DNA of 64,000 bases from Rhizobium cauense (GTDB lineage Bacteria; Pseudomonadota; Alphaproteobacteria; Rhizobiales; Rhizobiaceae): contig NZ_JAEUAT010000014.1 of assembly GCF_019511525.1 (NCBI RefSeq), positions 103,561 to 167,560 of the forward strand. Direction: 5' to 3'. Below the pieces are notes generated by a model that did not search any database, was not told the origin of the DNA, and saw nothing but the letters and a program-made list of their open reading frames with translations. Shown here in pieces: positions 27,119 through 36,986 of this stretch. The position numbers and the translations under genes were made by a program. How positions within the stretch are numbered: position 1 is the stretch's first letter; the number at the start of each line of letters is the position of its first letter.

Positions 27119-28141
27119 CTAGGCGGAACTTCGCTTGACGATTTCGAAGCCGATCTTGATCATTGGCTCGACTGCCTCGCCGGATAGCTTTCTCAGTATG
27201 GATCTCGCCGCCTGCGTGCCAATCATGCGGCGGTCGATGCGGACGGTCGTTAGAGGTGGATGGGTGTGAGGCGCGAAGTCGAAGTCTCCGAAGCCCACGA
27301 TCGCAACATCCTCGGGAATCCTGCAGCCCCGTGCAATGGCTTCTGTCAACGCCCCATGGGCCACAACGTCAGAACTTCCAAACACCGCAAGCGATCCGCC
27401 CCCGCGATCCAGCAATTGCGCCATGGCTTGGCGCCCGTCGCGAAACGTGGAGGGAGAGTTCATCTCCAGGTCAGGCAGCTCCACCGGGGCGACGTCCATT
27501 AGCCGGTTGACAAAGCCGTCCCTGCGCTGAACGGCGCGCGGATCGTTGGCACCGATCTGGGCATAGCGATCATAACCCTTGGCCAGAAGGAATTCCGCGA
27601 CCAGGGCGCCTACATCAAAGTGTGAGAAGCCGACGGCCGTATCGAGTGGAGAAGGGGTCTGATCCCAGATTTCGACGATCGGCAGCCCTGCCCCCGTCAA
27701 CATTGCCCTCGTCTCCTTGAGATGCGTGATGCCTGTCAGAATGATACCGTCAGGCCTTCGAGCGAGGATTGCGCGGGTGAGCTCGAGCTCTCGCTGTTGG
27801 TCATAGCCGGACAGACCCAACAGAAGTTGGTAGCCTTCTGCGACAAGCTCTGCGTTCAAGCCCTCGATCGCCTCGGCGAAGATGGTGCTCGATACCGATG
27901 GCACGATCGCTGCAACAAGCCGTGTTCTGCGCGACGCCAAACCGCCAGCGAGGAGATTTGGTACATAGCCCGTCCGGGCGATGACACGCTCGATCGCTTC
28001 GAGCGTTCGCGGCTTGACCAGCTTGGGTGTATTGATCGCACGCGAAACTGTAACGGGCGAGACGCCCGCAAGCTTGGCTATGTCAGCCAGGGTCACGGGG
28101 CTCGATTGGTCCGACCTGCCTTTCTTGTCCTGCTCGCCCAT
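27119..28141 (-). CDS. LacI-family regulator of the TTT/sugar-acid operon
   Basis: This 340-residue protein has a LacI HTH (VTLADIAKLAGVSPVTVSRAIN) and an effector domain of the GntR(LacI)/gluconate-regulator type (DVAIVGFGDFDFAPHTHPPLTTVRIDRRMIG). It is divergent from the TctC gene. Two GCTTTCATT-type half-palindromes lie in the intergenic region (listed), matching the usual LacI operator shape, so repression of the 28378-34898 operon is likely, with a sugar acid as inducer. Confidence 0.93.
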   Translation of the reverse strand: MGEQDKKGRSDQSSPVTLADIAKLAGVSPVTVSRAINTPKLVKPRTLEAIERVIARTGYVPNLLAGGLASRRTRLVAAIVPSVSSTIFAEAIEGLNAELVAEGYQLLLGLSGYDQQRELELTRAILARRPDGIILTGITHLKETRAMLTGAGLPIVEIWDQTPSPLDTAVGFSHFDVGALVAEFLLAKGYDRYAQIGANDPRAVQRRDGFVNRLMDVAPVELPDLEMNSPSTFRDGRQAMAQLLDRGGGSLAVFGSSDVVAHGALTEAIARGCRIPEDVAIVGFGDFDFAPHTHPPLTTVRIDRRMIGTQAARSILRKLSGEAVEPMIKIGFEIVKRSSA

Positions 28142-28157
28142 AACCCCTCCGCTTTAA

Positions 28158-28176
28158 AATGATTTACGCTTTCATT
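28158..28176. promoter_or_regulatory. LacI operator candidate 1
   Basis: An imperfect palindrome with AATGA and TCATT arms; its right half GCTTTCATT is shared with the second site. It lies 17 bases before the regulator start, suiting autoregulation. Confidence 0.45.
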
Positions 28177-28293
28177 TTGAAGCTTGGCAAGTCCATTCAT
28201 TGATAAAAATATGCAGCTTTCTTTAACTATCTGAAAATGTGTGAGTTATTTTAAAACATAAACCCTTGCGGTGGATAGGTCCGATGCATAAAA

Positions 28294-28307
28294 TGGAAGC
28301 GCTTTCA
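28294..28307. promoter_or_regulatory. LacI operator candidate 2
   Basis: TGGAAGCGCTTTCA is a palindrome with one mismatch and a central CG step, the classic LacI/GalR operator form. It lies 70 bases before the TctC start, within the promoter of the catabolic operon. Confidence 0.65.
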
Positions 28308-28377
28308 TTCTTCGATTGAGGAGTCGGGGAATGGGCTTTCAGTCGGGCGCATTGACGCCAAATGGGAGGAGGAATTC

Positions 28378-29358
28378 ATGCATTTGAGACGTTTCATCAC
28401 ATTCGCGGCCATGGCCGCATCGATCTGTGCGGTGGCGACGACTGCGGGTCACGCCCAGGACTATCCCTCAAAGACCGTGACAGTCATTGTTCCCTTTGCC
28501 GCTGGCGGCAACACCGATACCTTTGGTCGCCTCGTCGCCGAGCAACTGGACAGCCGGCTCGCCCAACGCTTCATCGTTGAAAACAAGCCTGGTGCCGGCG
28601 GAAACGTTGGACTGGGTGATCTCGCCCGCGCCGCACCAGATGGCTATACGATCGGCATGGGGACTGTCAGCTCCAACGCAATCAACCAGACCCTTTTCAA
28701 GACTCTGCCCTATGACAAGGAAAAGGGATTTGCTCCATTGTCCCTGATCGCCAGGATGCCGAACGTGCTGGTGGTCAATCCTGAAAAGCTGCCGGTCAAT
28801 TCCGTCCAGGAGTTGATCGATCTTCTCAAGAAGGAGCCGGGCAAGCACACTTATGCCTCGTCGGGCGTCGGCACGTCCATCCACCTTGCAGGCGAACTTC
28901 TTGCCACCAAGACCGGCGTCAAGATCACCCATGTTCCCTACAAGGGGAGCAGCCAGGCGATCATGGACGTGGTGGCAGGTCATGTCGATTTCATGTTCGA
29001 CAACATTCCGACGGCCGCACAGCAGGTGAAGGCCGGGAAACTGCGCGCGCTCGCAGTGACGAGCCTCGACAGGGCCTCGCTGCTGCCCGACGTTCCGACC
29101 ATGGACAGCGTCATTCCCGGCTTCGAGGCGACATCCTGGCACGGTATCTTTGCGCCGCCTGGCACGCCGCCTGAAATCGTCGACAAGCTGAGCACGGAAG
29201 TTCAGGCCATTCTCCACGACCCTGCGATGAAGGCGAAGATCGAAGGCATGGGTGCAACGCCTGTTGGTAACACGTCCGAGGAATTCGCCACGTTCATAAA
29301 GGGCGAAACCGATAAATGGGCCGAAGTCATCAAAGCAGCAAACGTTCCGCTCCAATGA
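28378..29358 (+). CDS. TTT-family periplasmic solute-binding protein (TctC/Bug)
   Basis: This 326-residue binding protein of the tripartite tricarboxylate transporter family has a signal peptide (LRRFITFAAMAASICAVATT, cut near GHAQ). The mature protein begins YPSKTVTVIVPFAAGGNTDT, with the family's carboxylate-binding loop NKPGAGGNVG. GGGAGGAGG just upstream gives a very strong ribosome-binding site. It captures a carboxylated substrate for the TctB/TctA membrane pair; with the catabolic genes downstream, a sugar acid rather than citrate is likely. Confidence 0.94.
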   Translation: MHLRRFITFAAMAASICAVATTAGHAQDYPSKTVTVIVPFAAGGNTDTFGRLVAEQLDSRLAQRFIVENKPGAGGNVGLGDLARAAPDGYTIGMGTVSSNAINQTLFKTLPYDKEKGFAPLSLIARMPNVLVVNPEKLPVNSVQELIDLLKKEPGKHTYASSGVGTSIHLAGELLATKTGVKITHVPYKGSSQAIMDVVAGHVDFMFDNIPTAAQQVKAGKLRALAVTSLDRASLLPDVPTMDSVIPGFEATSWHGIFAPPGTPPEIVDKLSTEVQAILHDPAMKAKIEGMGATPVGNTSEEFATFIKGETDKWAEVIKAANVPLQ

Positions 29359-29423
29359 CACCCCGCCCGCCGGTCGGCTCGATGGGCCGGCCGGTCGATC
29401 CTGATCTGTGGGATTTTACAGCC

Positions 29424-29906
29424 ATGCTAAAGATTGGAAATAGCCGAGACTTTGTCGGTGGCGTTGCGATGATTATCGTCAGCCTCCTTTTCATCTGGTT
29501 CGGTCAGGAACTTGATATCGGAAGCTCCTTCCAGATGGGACCGGGCTACTTTCCGTTAGTGCTGAGCCTTCTGCTGATCGCCATCGGGGTGTTGATCATC
29601 CTGCAGTCGATGGTCGCGGCCGCCGAAAACGAGGCCGCCGCGGAGGGAGCCAACTGGAAGGCATATGGTCTCATCACACTCGCCCCTGTTTTCTTCGGGT
29701 TGGTCTTGCCGAGCCTGGGGCTTGCCCCGAGCATGTTCCTGATGATCGTCGCAGTCAGCTTCGCCAGCAAATATGCGCGTTGGCGTCACTCAATAGCGCT
29801 CGGCCTTTTCCTCGCGATCTGTTCCTCCGTACTTTTCACGCGGCTCCTGTCGCTTCCAGTGAGCACCTTCGGGCCATGGATCCCCTTCCTCGGCGATGCC
29901 GGGTAG
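29424..29906 (+). CDS. TTT-family small membrane subunit (TctB)
   Basis: This ~160-residue protein has four predicted membrane segments and the TctB pattern (RDFVGGVAMIIVSLLFIWFG, then MGPGYFPLVLSLLLIAIGVL). I chose the ATG at 29424; an ATG at 29355 overlapping the TctC stop is also in frame and would add 23 residues. It is required with TctA for transport, with unclear mechanism. Confidence 0.87.
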   Translation: MLKIGNSRDFVGGVAMIIVSLLFIWFGQELDIGSSFQMGPGYFPLVLSLLLIAIGVLIILQSMVAAAENEAAAEGANWKAYGLITLAPVFFGLVLPSLGLAPSMFLMIVAVSFASKYARWRHSIALGLFLAICSSVLFTRLLSLPVSTFGPWIPFLGDAG

Positions 29907-29938
29907 CGCTGACAGACACCACCCGCCTGGAGTTTGCA

Positions 29939-31438
29939 ATGGATATCTTTTCCGACCTGTGGCTGGGAGCCGCAACCGCTTTCCAGCCCGTGAATCTGGC
30001 TTACTGCTTCATCGGCTGCCTGCTCGGCACGGCCATCGGCGTGCTCCCGGGGCTTGGCCCAACGGCGACGATCGCCATGTTGTTACCGCTCACTTTCGGT
30101 CTGCAGCCGGAAACGGCGCTGATCATGCTGGCTGGCATTTTTTACGGTGCGCAATATGGCGGCTCGACGACAGCAATCCTGATCAACCTGCCGGGCGAAA
30201 GCTCGTCGGTTGTCACTGCGATTGACGGCTACCAGATGGCCCGCAAAGGGCGGGCCGGGACGGCATTGGCAACGGCAGCCCTCGGGTCATTCTTTGCCGG
30301 GACTGTTGCAACCGTACTTCTCGCCGTCGCAGCTCCGCCGCTTGCCGCGATCGCGCTGAAGTTCGGGCCGGCCGAGTATTTCTCATTGATGGTACTAGGA
30401 CTTGTCGCATCGGTTGCGCTTGCCAGCGGCTCGCTGCTGAAAGCATTCGCAATGATCGTCGTCGGTCTGCTGGTGGGATCGATCGGCACGGACGTCGAGA
30501 GCGGAACACCCCGTTACGTCTTCGGCATGCCGGAACTCTATGACGGACTGAATTTCGTTGCCGTTAGCATGGGCATATTCGGCATCTGCGAGATCCTACG
30601 CAATCTCGAGAACGAGCACGAGCGATCTGTCGGCGTCAAGAAGGTCACGGGCCTGATGCTGAACCGCGATGATCTGAGGCGCATCGGGGGCCCGGTGCTG
30701 CGCGGAACGGCACTCGGCTCGTTGCTCGGCGTGCTGCCGGGTGGCGGTGCCATGCTCGCCTCCTTCGCCGCCTACGCAGTGGAGAAACGTGTCTCGCCAA
30801 ACCATGCGGAATTCGGCAAGGGAGCGATTGAGGGGGTGGCCGCACCGGAATCAGCCAACAATGCCGGCGCGCAGACCTCCTTCATCCCGATGCTGACGCT
30901 CGGCATTCCCGGCAATCCGGTAATGGCGTTGATGGTCGGCGCCATGATCATCCAGGGCATCACGCCAGGTCCCAACGTCATTTCCGATGAGCCGGCGCTA
31001 TTTTGGGGCATGATCGTGTCCATGTGGTCCGGGAACCTGATGCTCGTCATCCTCAACCTGCCCTTGATCGGGCTCTGGGTCCGCATGCTGACCATCCCCT
31101 ATCACCTGCTGTTCCCGGCAATTATTGGCTTCTGCTGCATCGGCGCCTTCAGCATTAACAACAGTGTCTTCGATGTCTTCGTCATGGCTGGCTTCAGCGT
31201 TTTCGGTTTCGCGCTTTCCAAGCTGCGCTTCGAGCCAGCACCGCTGCTGCTAGGCTTCATCCTCGGACCGATGCTGGAGGAGAATCTCAGGCGCGCCATG
31301 CTGATCAGCCAGGGCGACCCAACGATCTTCGTGCGGAGCCCACTCAGCCTGATACTGCTGGTGGCCGCAGTCATCGTCCTTTCGCTTGTTCTCGCGCCCG
31401 CAATCAGTCGCAAACGCGACGAAGCCTTCACAGAATGA
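29939..31438 (+). CDS. TTT-family large permease (TctA)
   Basis: This 499-residue integral membrane protein has the conserved motifs GVLPGLGPTATIAMLLPLTF, FYGAQYGGSTTAILINLPGE, the repeated LGVLPGGGAMLASFAAY and PESANNAGAQTSFIPMLTLG. The ATG at 29939 has CTGGAG 8-9 bases upstream and fits the family start; the longer frame overlaps TctB. It is the transport channel of the sugar-acid importer. Confidence 0.95.
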   Translation: MDIFSDLWLGAATAFQPVNLAYCFIGCLLGTAIGVLPGLGPTATIAMLLPLTFGLQPETALIMLAGIFYGAQYGGSTTAILINLPGESSSVVTAIDGYQMARKGRAGTALATAALGSFFAGTVATVLLAVAAPPLAAIALKFGPAEYFSLMVLGLVASVALASGSLLKAFAMIVVGLLVGSIGTDVESGTPRYVFGMPELYDGLNFVAVSMGIFGICEILRNLENEHERSVGVKKVTGLMLNRDDLRRIGGPVLRGTALGSLLGVLPGGGAMLASFAAYAVEKRVSPNHAEFGKGAIEGVAAPESANNAGAQTSFIPMLTLGIPGNPVMALMVGAMIIQGITPGPNVISDEPALFWGMIVSMWSGNLMLVILNLPLIGLWVRMLTIPYHLLFPAIIGFCCIGAFSINNSVFDVFVMAGFSVFGFALSKLRFEPAPLLLGFILGPMLEENLRRAMLISQGDPTIFVRSPLSLILLVAAVIVLSLVLAPAISRKRDEAFTE

Positions 31439-31477
31439 CCCGATGCAAGCCTATTCGACGAAAGGAAAAACAAGGCA

Positions 31478-32380
31478 ATGACAACAGATTTGCGTTTGGC
31501 CCTGACAGGCATATCCGGCATTCTCGTAACGCCCTATGGCAGTGATGGCGAGATCAACCCTGCGCGACAGGAAGCCATCGTGGACAGGGCCGTCATCGCC
31601 GGTGTGCACGTTCTCGTCGCCAACGGCAACACCGGCGAGTTTTATGCCCTGACGATCGACGAGGCTGAGACTATGGTGCACTCCTGCGCTGAACATGTCA
31701 GCGGGCGTGTGCCTCTGCTGGCAGGTGTAGGGCGAGGCGTGCGCGACGCATGCCGCCTGGCAAGATCCTCACGGCAGGCCGGCGCCTCGGCGCTGATGGT
31801 TCACCAGCCACCGGATCCATTCTGCGCTCCGCGAGGTTTGGTCGACTATGTGCGTGCGGTTTGCGATGCCGCGGACGGTCTGCCTGTCGTGCTTTATCTG
31901 CGAAACGATGCCATCGGCATCAAGGCGATTAGGGATCTTTGCGCACTGCCATCGGTCATCGGCGTCAAATGGGCAACACCCAACCCGCTGAAACTGGCCG
32001 AGGCGATAAGCGCCACCGATCCAGGCATCGTCTGGGTCGGCGGGCTGGCTGAAGTCTGGGCGCCTGCGTTTTATGCGGTCGGCGCACGCGGCTTCACGTC
32101 AGGCCTCATCAACCTCTGGCCGCAACGATCGGTCGCCATCCATGCAGCGCTGGAAGCAGGGGATTATCATAAGGCCAATCGCCTGATCGCGGGTATGAGG
32201 GCATTCGAGGAAATCCGCGCGGAAGAATTGAATGGTGCCAATGTAACAGGCGTGAAGGCCGCGCTGACCGCTCTCGGCCATGACTGCGGCGCCACCCGCC
32301 CGCCTTCGTCCTGGCCGCTCAGCGATGCACAGGAAACGGCTTTGCGAGCGTTCATCGCATCAAACGAAATCCGCTTCTGA
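31478..32380 (+). CDS. DapA-family aldolase/dehydratase (sugar-acid type)
   Basis: This 300-residue (beta/alpha)8 protein is of the dihydrodipicolinate synthase/N-acetylneuraminate lyase superfamily. The Schiff-base Lys is in VIGVKWATPN and the catalytic Tyr in PVVLYLRND; NGNTGEFYALT is the substrate loop. In this operon it most likely acts on a 2-keto-3-deoxy sugar acid made by the next enzyme, rather than in lysine synthesis. A clear paralogue lies at 51512-52420. Confidence 0.88.
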   Translation: MTTDLRLALTGISGILVTPYGSDGEINPARQEAIVDRAVIAGVHVLVANGNTGEFYALTIDEAETMVHSCAEHVSGRVPLLAGVGRGVRDACRLARSSRQAGASALMVHQPPDPFCAPRGLVDYVRAVCDAADGLPVVLYLRNDAIGIKAIRDLCALPSVIGVKWATPNPLKLAEAISATDPGIVWVGGLAEVWAPAFYAVGARGFTSGLINLWPQRSVAIHAALEAGDYHKANRLIAGMRAFEEIRAEELNGANVTGVKAALTALGHDCGATRPPSSWPLSDAQETALRAFIASNEIRF

Positions 32381-32417
32381 ATGAAGCCAAGGCGGTCATA
32401 GGAAACTGGAGATACCC

Positions 32418-34154
32418 ATGAAACAACGGAAAACCTACGAGCAACTTCGATCGGCCCGCTGGATGGTCCCGGACGATCAACGTTCCTTCGGCCATCGTTC
32501 ACGGACTATGCAGATGGGTTACGATCCGATGGACTGGGAAGGCCGGCCGATCATTGCAATCCTCAACACGTGGTCGGATGCCCAGCCCTGTCACATGCAT
32601 TTCAAGGACCGGGTGGAGTGGGTAAAACGTGGCGTGTTGCAGGCCGGCGGCTTTCCGATGGAACTACCGGCACTGTCGCTATCGGAGAATTTCGTCAAAC
32701 CGACGACAATGCTCTATCGAAACATGCTGGCAATGGAGACCGAGGAACTGCTGCGCTCGCACCCGGTCGATGGTGCTGTGCTGATGGGTGGCTGCGACAA
32801 GACCACGCCGGGACTAATCATGGGCGCGATCAGCGCAGGCCTACCTTTCGTCTTCCTGCCCGCCGGGCCAATGCTGCGCGGCAATTATGCCGGCAAGTAT
32901 CTTGGCTCCGGCACCGACGGTTTCAAGTACTGGGATGAACGCCGCGCCGGAACGATTTCAAAGGAGGAGTGGCAGGGCATCGAAGGCGGGATCGCCCGTT
33001 CCTACGGCCACTGCATGACCATGGGGACAGCCAGCACCATGACGGCCATTGCGGAAGCCATGGGGCTGACTTTGCCGGGGGCTTCCTCCATCCCAGCGGC
33101 AGATGCCGGGCATCAGCGCATGTCCACTCAGTGCGGCCGACGGATCGTCGATATGGTATGGGAGGACCTCACCCCGGACCACATCATCACGGGCGTGGCT
33201 GTGGAAAATGCCGTTACCGTCGCTATGGCCACAGGCTGTTCCACCAATGCGATCATCCATGTCATTGCCATGGCACGCCGCGCCGGTATCGAGCTGCAGC
33301 TTGATGACCTCGACCGGATCGGCCGGACCACGCCAGTGATTGCCAATATCCGGCCATCCGGCACCTCGTATCTGATGGAGGATTTCTACTACGCAGGTGG
33401 TCTGCGCGCTCTGATGAAGCAACTCGGCGACAAGCTCGACGGCTCTGCCATAACCGTCACCGGCAGATCATTGACCGAGGGCCTTGAAGACGTGAAAATC
33501 TGGAACGAGGACGTGATCCGGCCATTGTCGAACCCGGTCTATCACGAGGGCTCGCTGGCGGTATTGAAGGGGAACCTTTGCCCAGACGGCGCCGTGATCA
33601 AGCCAGCCGCCTGTGATCCCAAGTTCCATCGGCACAGGGGACCAGCGCTGGTCGCCGACAGTTATGCCGAACTCAAGAAGATCATTGACGATCCTGATTA
33701 CCCCCTGACGCCAGAAACTGTGCTCGTGCTGCGCAACGCCGGCCCCCAGGGCGGGCCGGGCATGCCGGAATGGGGCATGATCCCAATGCCGAAGGCACTG
33801 TTGAAGCTCGGACTTCGCGACATGATGCGGATCTCTGATGCCCGCATGTCGGGAACATCCTTCGGCGCCTGCGTGCTGCATGTCGCACCGGAAGCCTACA
33901 TAGGCGGACCGCTCGCATTGCTGAGGACCGGGGATATCGTCGAGATGGACATCCCCGCACGCAGCCTCAACATGGTTGTGCCGGACGATGAGCTGGAGAC
34001 CCGGCGGGCCGCCTGGACGTCGCCTCCGCCGCGTTATGGCCGCGGGTACGGCCTGATGTTTTCCAAACATGTCGAGCAGGCCGACAAAGGCTGCGACTTC
34101 GACTTCCTCAAAACGGACTTCGGCCCGAGCGTCGATGAACCGGCGATCAACTAA
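32418..34154 (+). CDS. IlvD/Edd-family sugar-acid dehydratase
   Basis: This 578-residue dehydratase is of the dihydroxyacid/phosphogluconate dehydratase family. The iron-sulfur ligands are Cys in DAQPCH, GGCDKTTPG and ATGCSTNAIIH; the catalytic-Ser loop is in DARMSGTSFGAC. Its closest named relatives are L-arabinonate and D-xylonate dehydratases, which convert an aldonic acid to the 2-keto-3-deoxy acid. Following a DapA-family gene and a TTT importer, this defines a non-phosphorylated sugar-acid pathway; the precise sugar acid is undetermined. Confidence 0.92.
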   Translation: MKQRKTYEQLRSARWMVPDDQRSFGHRSRTMQMGYDPMDWEGRPIIAILNTWSDAQPCHMHFKDRVEWVKRGVLQAGGFPMELPALSLSENFVKPTTMLYRNMLAMETEELLRSHPVDGAVLMGGCDKTTPGLIMGAISAGLPFVFLPAGPMLRGNYAGKYLGSGTDGFKYWDERRAGTISKEEWQGIEGGIARSYGHCMTMGTASTMTAIAEAMGLTLPGASSIPAADAGHQRMSTQCGRRIVDMVWEDLTPDHIITGVAVENAVTVAMATGCSTNAIIHVIAMARRAGIELQLDDLDRIGRTTPVIANIRPSGTSYLMEDFYYAGGLRALMKQLGDKLDGSAITVTGRSLTEGLEDVKIWNEDVIRPLSNPVYHEGSLAVLKGNLCPDGAVIKPAACDPKFHRHRGPALVADSYAELKKIIDDPDYPLTPETVLVLRNAGPQGGPGMPEWGMIPMPKALLKLGLRDMMRISDARMSGTSFGACVLHVAPEAYIGGPLALLRTGDIVEMDIPARSLNMVVPDDELETRRAAWTSPPPRYGRGYGLMFSKHVEQADKGCDFDFLKTDFGPSVDEPAIN

Positions 34155-34172
34155 CCAGATCCGGAGACTATC

Positions 34173-34898
34173 ATGTCCGACTTCACTTTATCCCAAGAGA
34201 CACGCGCCAGGTTGATGAAGGTTTCGACCGCGTCAGTAGCAACCACCCTTTATAAACGTGGCCTGCGCAACCAGTTCATCCAGAATGTCCACCCGGTTTC
34301 CTGGAAGGGTGTCAACATGGTCGGGCAGGCTTTCACTCTGCGCTACATCCCTGCACGAGAGGACCGCAATCCGATTACCGTGTTCCGTAATCCTGACCAT
34401 CCGCAGCGGGTGGCGGTGGAGACCTGCCCACCCGGCCATGTGCTCGTCATGGACAGCCGCAAGGATCCGCGGGCGGCCTCCGCCGGATCGATCCTGGTGA
34501 CCCGACTTGCCGTACGCGGCTGCGCCGGCGTTGTTTCCGACGGCGGTTTTCGCGATGCTGAGGGCATTGGCAAACTGGATATGCCAGCCTATCACCAACG
34601 GGCGTCAGCGCCAACGAACCTGACACTGCACGAGGCACTGGATATCAACGTTCCGATATCATGCGGCGATGCGCCAGTGTTTCCCGGAGATGTTATGCTC
34701 GGCGATGGTGACGGCGTGATGGTGATCCCGGCACACCTAGTCGATGAGATCGCCGAGGAATGCGCGGGTATGGAAGCTTTTGAGGATTTCGTGCTGAAGC
34801 AGGTCCTCGACGGTGCCGCCATCATCGGTCTTTATCCGCCAACCACCGAGAAGGCTCAAGCCGACTATGCCGAATGGCGAGACAAGACCGGACGCTGA
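34173..34898 (+). CDS. RraA-like / HMG-aldolase family protein
   Basis: This 241-residue protein is of the RraA/4-hydroxy-4-methyl-2-oxoglutarate aldolase family. It carries the nucleotide- or metal-site segments RGCAGVVSDGGFRD and GDGDGVMVIP. In sugar-acid operons, members act as aldolases or isomerase-like accessory enzymes; an RNase E-regulator role is unlikely here. It lies 18 bases after the dehydratase and is last in the operon. CCGGAGA gives a ribosome-binding site. Confidence 0.85.
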   Translation: MSDFTLSQETRARLMKVSTASVATTLYKRGLRNQFIQNVHPVSWKGVNMVGQAFTLRYIPAREDRNPITVFRNPDHPQRVAVETCPPGHVLVMDSRKDPRAASAGSILVTRLAVRGCAGVVSDGGFRDAEGIGKLDMPAYHQRASAPTNLTLHEALDINVPISCGDAPVFPGDVMLGDGDGVMVIPAHLVDEIAEECAGMEAFEDFVLKQVLDGAAIIGLYPPTTEKAQADYAEWRDKTGR

Positions 34899-35191
34899 AG
34901 AAACCATCGTAAAACGTGGTCCCGGTCCGAAAGAGGCCTAGCACATGCCCGCGCCATATCGTTCAGACGCGAACGGTTTTCGACGACTCTGCGACATGAT
35001 GAATCGCAAACTTGCGCCGAGCAGGAGAAAGAAGGCGTGCGGAGGAATACAGAAAGTTTACTTCTGAAATCAAATTTGTATTCATTGAGACATTGCCACA
35101 CCCTAAGCTGCTTTAACTATCACTTAAGTATTAACTTTAAAACATCGCGTAGATGCGCTAGAGTAGTACTTGGAAATAAAAGGGGGGCGGC

Positions 35192-35860
35192 ATGGCGATT
35201 TCCGTTGCATTCGTTGACGATCATCCAATACTACTCGAGGGTCTGGTCAGCCTGTATTCAAACAAGCAAGACTTGGACATTGTCGGCAAAGGTGAAAACG
35301 CGGTTGACGCGTTGAAGCTAGTTGAGGAGCTCGACCCGGATGTCATCGTGGTCGATCTCAGCATGCCCGGCGATGCGCTTTCCGCAATTGAGATCATCTT
35401 GCAACGCTACCAGCGCACCCGGATTATCGTATTCACGGCGAGTTCCAGTATCGAGTCGGCAATCCAGGTGTTGGGCCTTGGCGTTTCCGGATATGTACTG
35501 AAGGGCAGTACTGCGTCCGATCTACATGAGGCCATCCGTACGGTCTATGCGGGCAATACGTTCATTACGCCTGGTTTTGCAACCAAGGTCATCATGTCGA
35601 TGAAGACGGAGGCCCTGCGTCGCAAGTCGCAAGTCAATCTAAGACTAAGTGCGCGCGAGGAGCAGATTGTCGGTTATCTCATGCGCGGAAGCACAAATCG
35701 GGAGATCGCGCACTGTCTCGACATCAGCGAGAAGACGGTGAAGCACTACATGACCGTTCTGATGCAGAAGCTCGATGCTCGTAACCGGCTGGAAGTTGTC
35801 CTGGCCGCCCAGAAGCTAAGCGTGACCCAGGAAGCAAGCGTGCAGAGAGCATACAACTGA
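35192..35860 (+). CDS. Orphan NarL/LuxR-type response regulator
   Basis: This 222-residue regulator has an intact receiver (acidic pair in FVDDHP, phospho-acceptor Asp in VIVVDLSMPG, Lys in GYVLKGS) and a LuxR-type HTH (LSAREEQIVGYLMRGSTNREIAHCLDISEKTVKHYM). A very strong ribosome-binding site (AAAAGGGGGGC) precedes it. No histidine kinase is nearby, so the cognate sensor is elsewhere. The 293 bases upstream are AT-rich and probably hold a regulated promoter. Confidence 0.93.
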   Translation: MAISVAFVDDHPILLEGLVSLYSNKQDLDIVGKGENAVDALKLVEELDPDVIVVDLSMPGDALSAIEIILQRYQRTRIIVFTASSSIESAIQVLGLGVSGYVLKGSTASDLHEAIRTVYAGNTFITPGFATKVIMSMKTEALRRKSQVNLRLSAREEQIVGYLMRGSTNREIAHCLDISEKTVKHYMTVLMQKLDARNRLEVVLAAQKLSVTQEASVQRAYN

Positions 35861-35874
35861 CGGGGCAGCAGGCC

Positions 35875-36777
35875 CTACGCAACGAGGCGTCGGCTCAAGA
35901 GCACCTGGCGACGCTCCCACCACACAAGAGCGAGGCTGGAGGCTACGATAAGCACAGCGCCAGCCACAACATTTGCTTTGGGGACCTCTGACCAGATGAG
36001 GTAGCCATAGAGAAATGCCCAGACAAGACCGCTATATTCCATGGGCGCAAGCGTGGAAGCCGGGGCGTGACGGAAACCTTCGTAAAGCAGGTACTGGCCG
36101 AGTGCAGCCACAAGGCCGAGGCCGATCATCAAGGCCCAGCCCAAAGCATCCGGCGTTTTCCAAAGCCATGGCAACATGGCAGCGCAGGCCAGCACAAATA
36201 GAAAGCTTGTTGCCATCATCTGGTTCAGCGTGCTTTCGGTGCGGCTGACAAGGCGGACAAGGACGGTGCTCCAGGCCCAACAGAAACCAGCAAAGATGAC
36301 CATTGCTGCCGGTAAAAGGTTCGGAGCCTCCGTTGGGTTTGCCGCCAAGAGTACGCCGATGAAGCCTCCGATACAGGCAAGCCAGCGCATACGGCCAACA
36401 TTTTCCTTCAGGATCAGGATTGACAAAAATACGACCATAATGGGGGCGGAGAAGTACATGGTGGTAATTTCGGCAAGCCCCAGGTGTCGGGCGGCTGAAT
36501 AGAAGGCCATCCACGCCGAGATCATCAGCCCTGCACGCAACAACAAGGATTTCCTGTGTGGGCTTTTTAGTATCGAGGGATGCCTTAGCCGACGGACCAT
36601 GATGCCGGAGACGACAGCGATCACGATGCTTCGCACAAAAAGGATTTGGGGGACGGCGTAGTCAGCGACGAGCCACTTGACCATGGCGTCCTGCAGGGCA
36701 AAAAGCGAATAGCCGGAACATGCAAGGGCAATTCCGACGAGCGGGCTTGACGGGTGGTTGTCAGTTCTGGAGAGCAT
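35875..36777 (-). CDS. EamA/DMT-family transporter
   Basis: This 300-residue inner-membrane protein has two EamA repeats and ten predicted membrane segments (GIALACSGYSLFALQDAMVK at the start; SGLVWAFLYGYLIWSEVP in the second repeat). The family exports metabolites or amino acids; the substrate is unknown. It is convergent with the response regulator and divergent from the fatty-acid-hydroxylase gene. Confidence 0.92.
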   Translation of the reverse strand: MLSRTDNHPSSPLVGIALACSGYSLFALQDAMVKWLVADYAVPQILFVRSIVIAVVSGIMVRRLRHPSILKSPHRKSLLLRAGLMISAWMAFYSAARHLGLAEITTMYFSAPIMVVFLSILILKENVGRMRWLACIGGFIGVLLAANPTEAPNLLPAAMVIFAGFCWAWSTVLVRLVSRTESTLNQMMATSFLFVLACAAMLPWLWKTPDALGWALMIGLGLVAALGQYLLYEGFRHAPASTLAPMEYSGLVWAFLYGYLIWSEVPKANVVAGAVLIVASSLALVWWERRQVLLSRRLVA

Positions 36778-36986
36778 TTGCCTGCGGCGGGATTACTTCT
36801 TTCGGACGATGCCTATCAAGGCGTGCGTCGTTAGACAATTGCAAGATTTCAATATTGCAAATCAGCTTTGGCCTACGCGTCGCACTCCTGGTTATGCACA
36901 TGTGGCAGTGTGCCACCGTTTGGACCTGTTTTTCCGTCACGACTGCCGTGTATCATGTGGTGCGTACCAGCCATGCAAGGGAGCGC

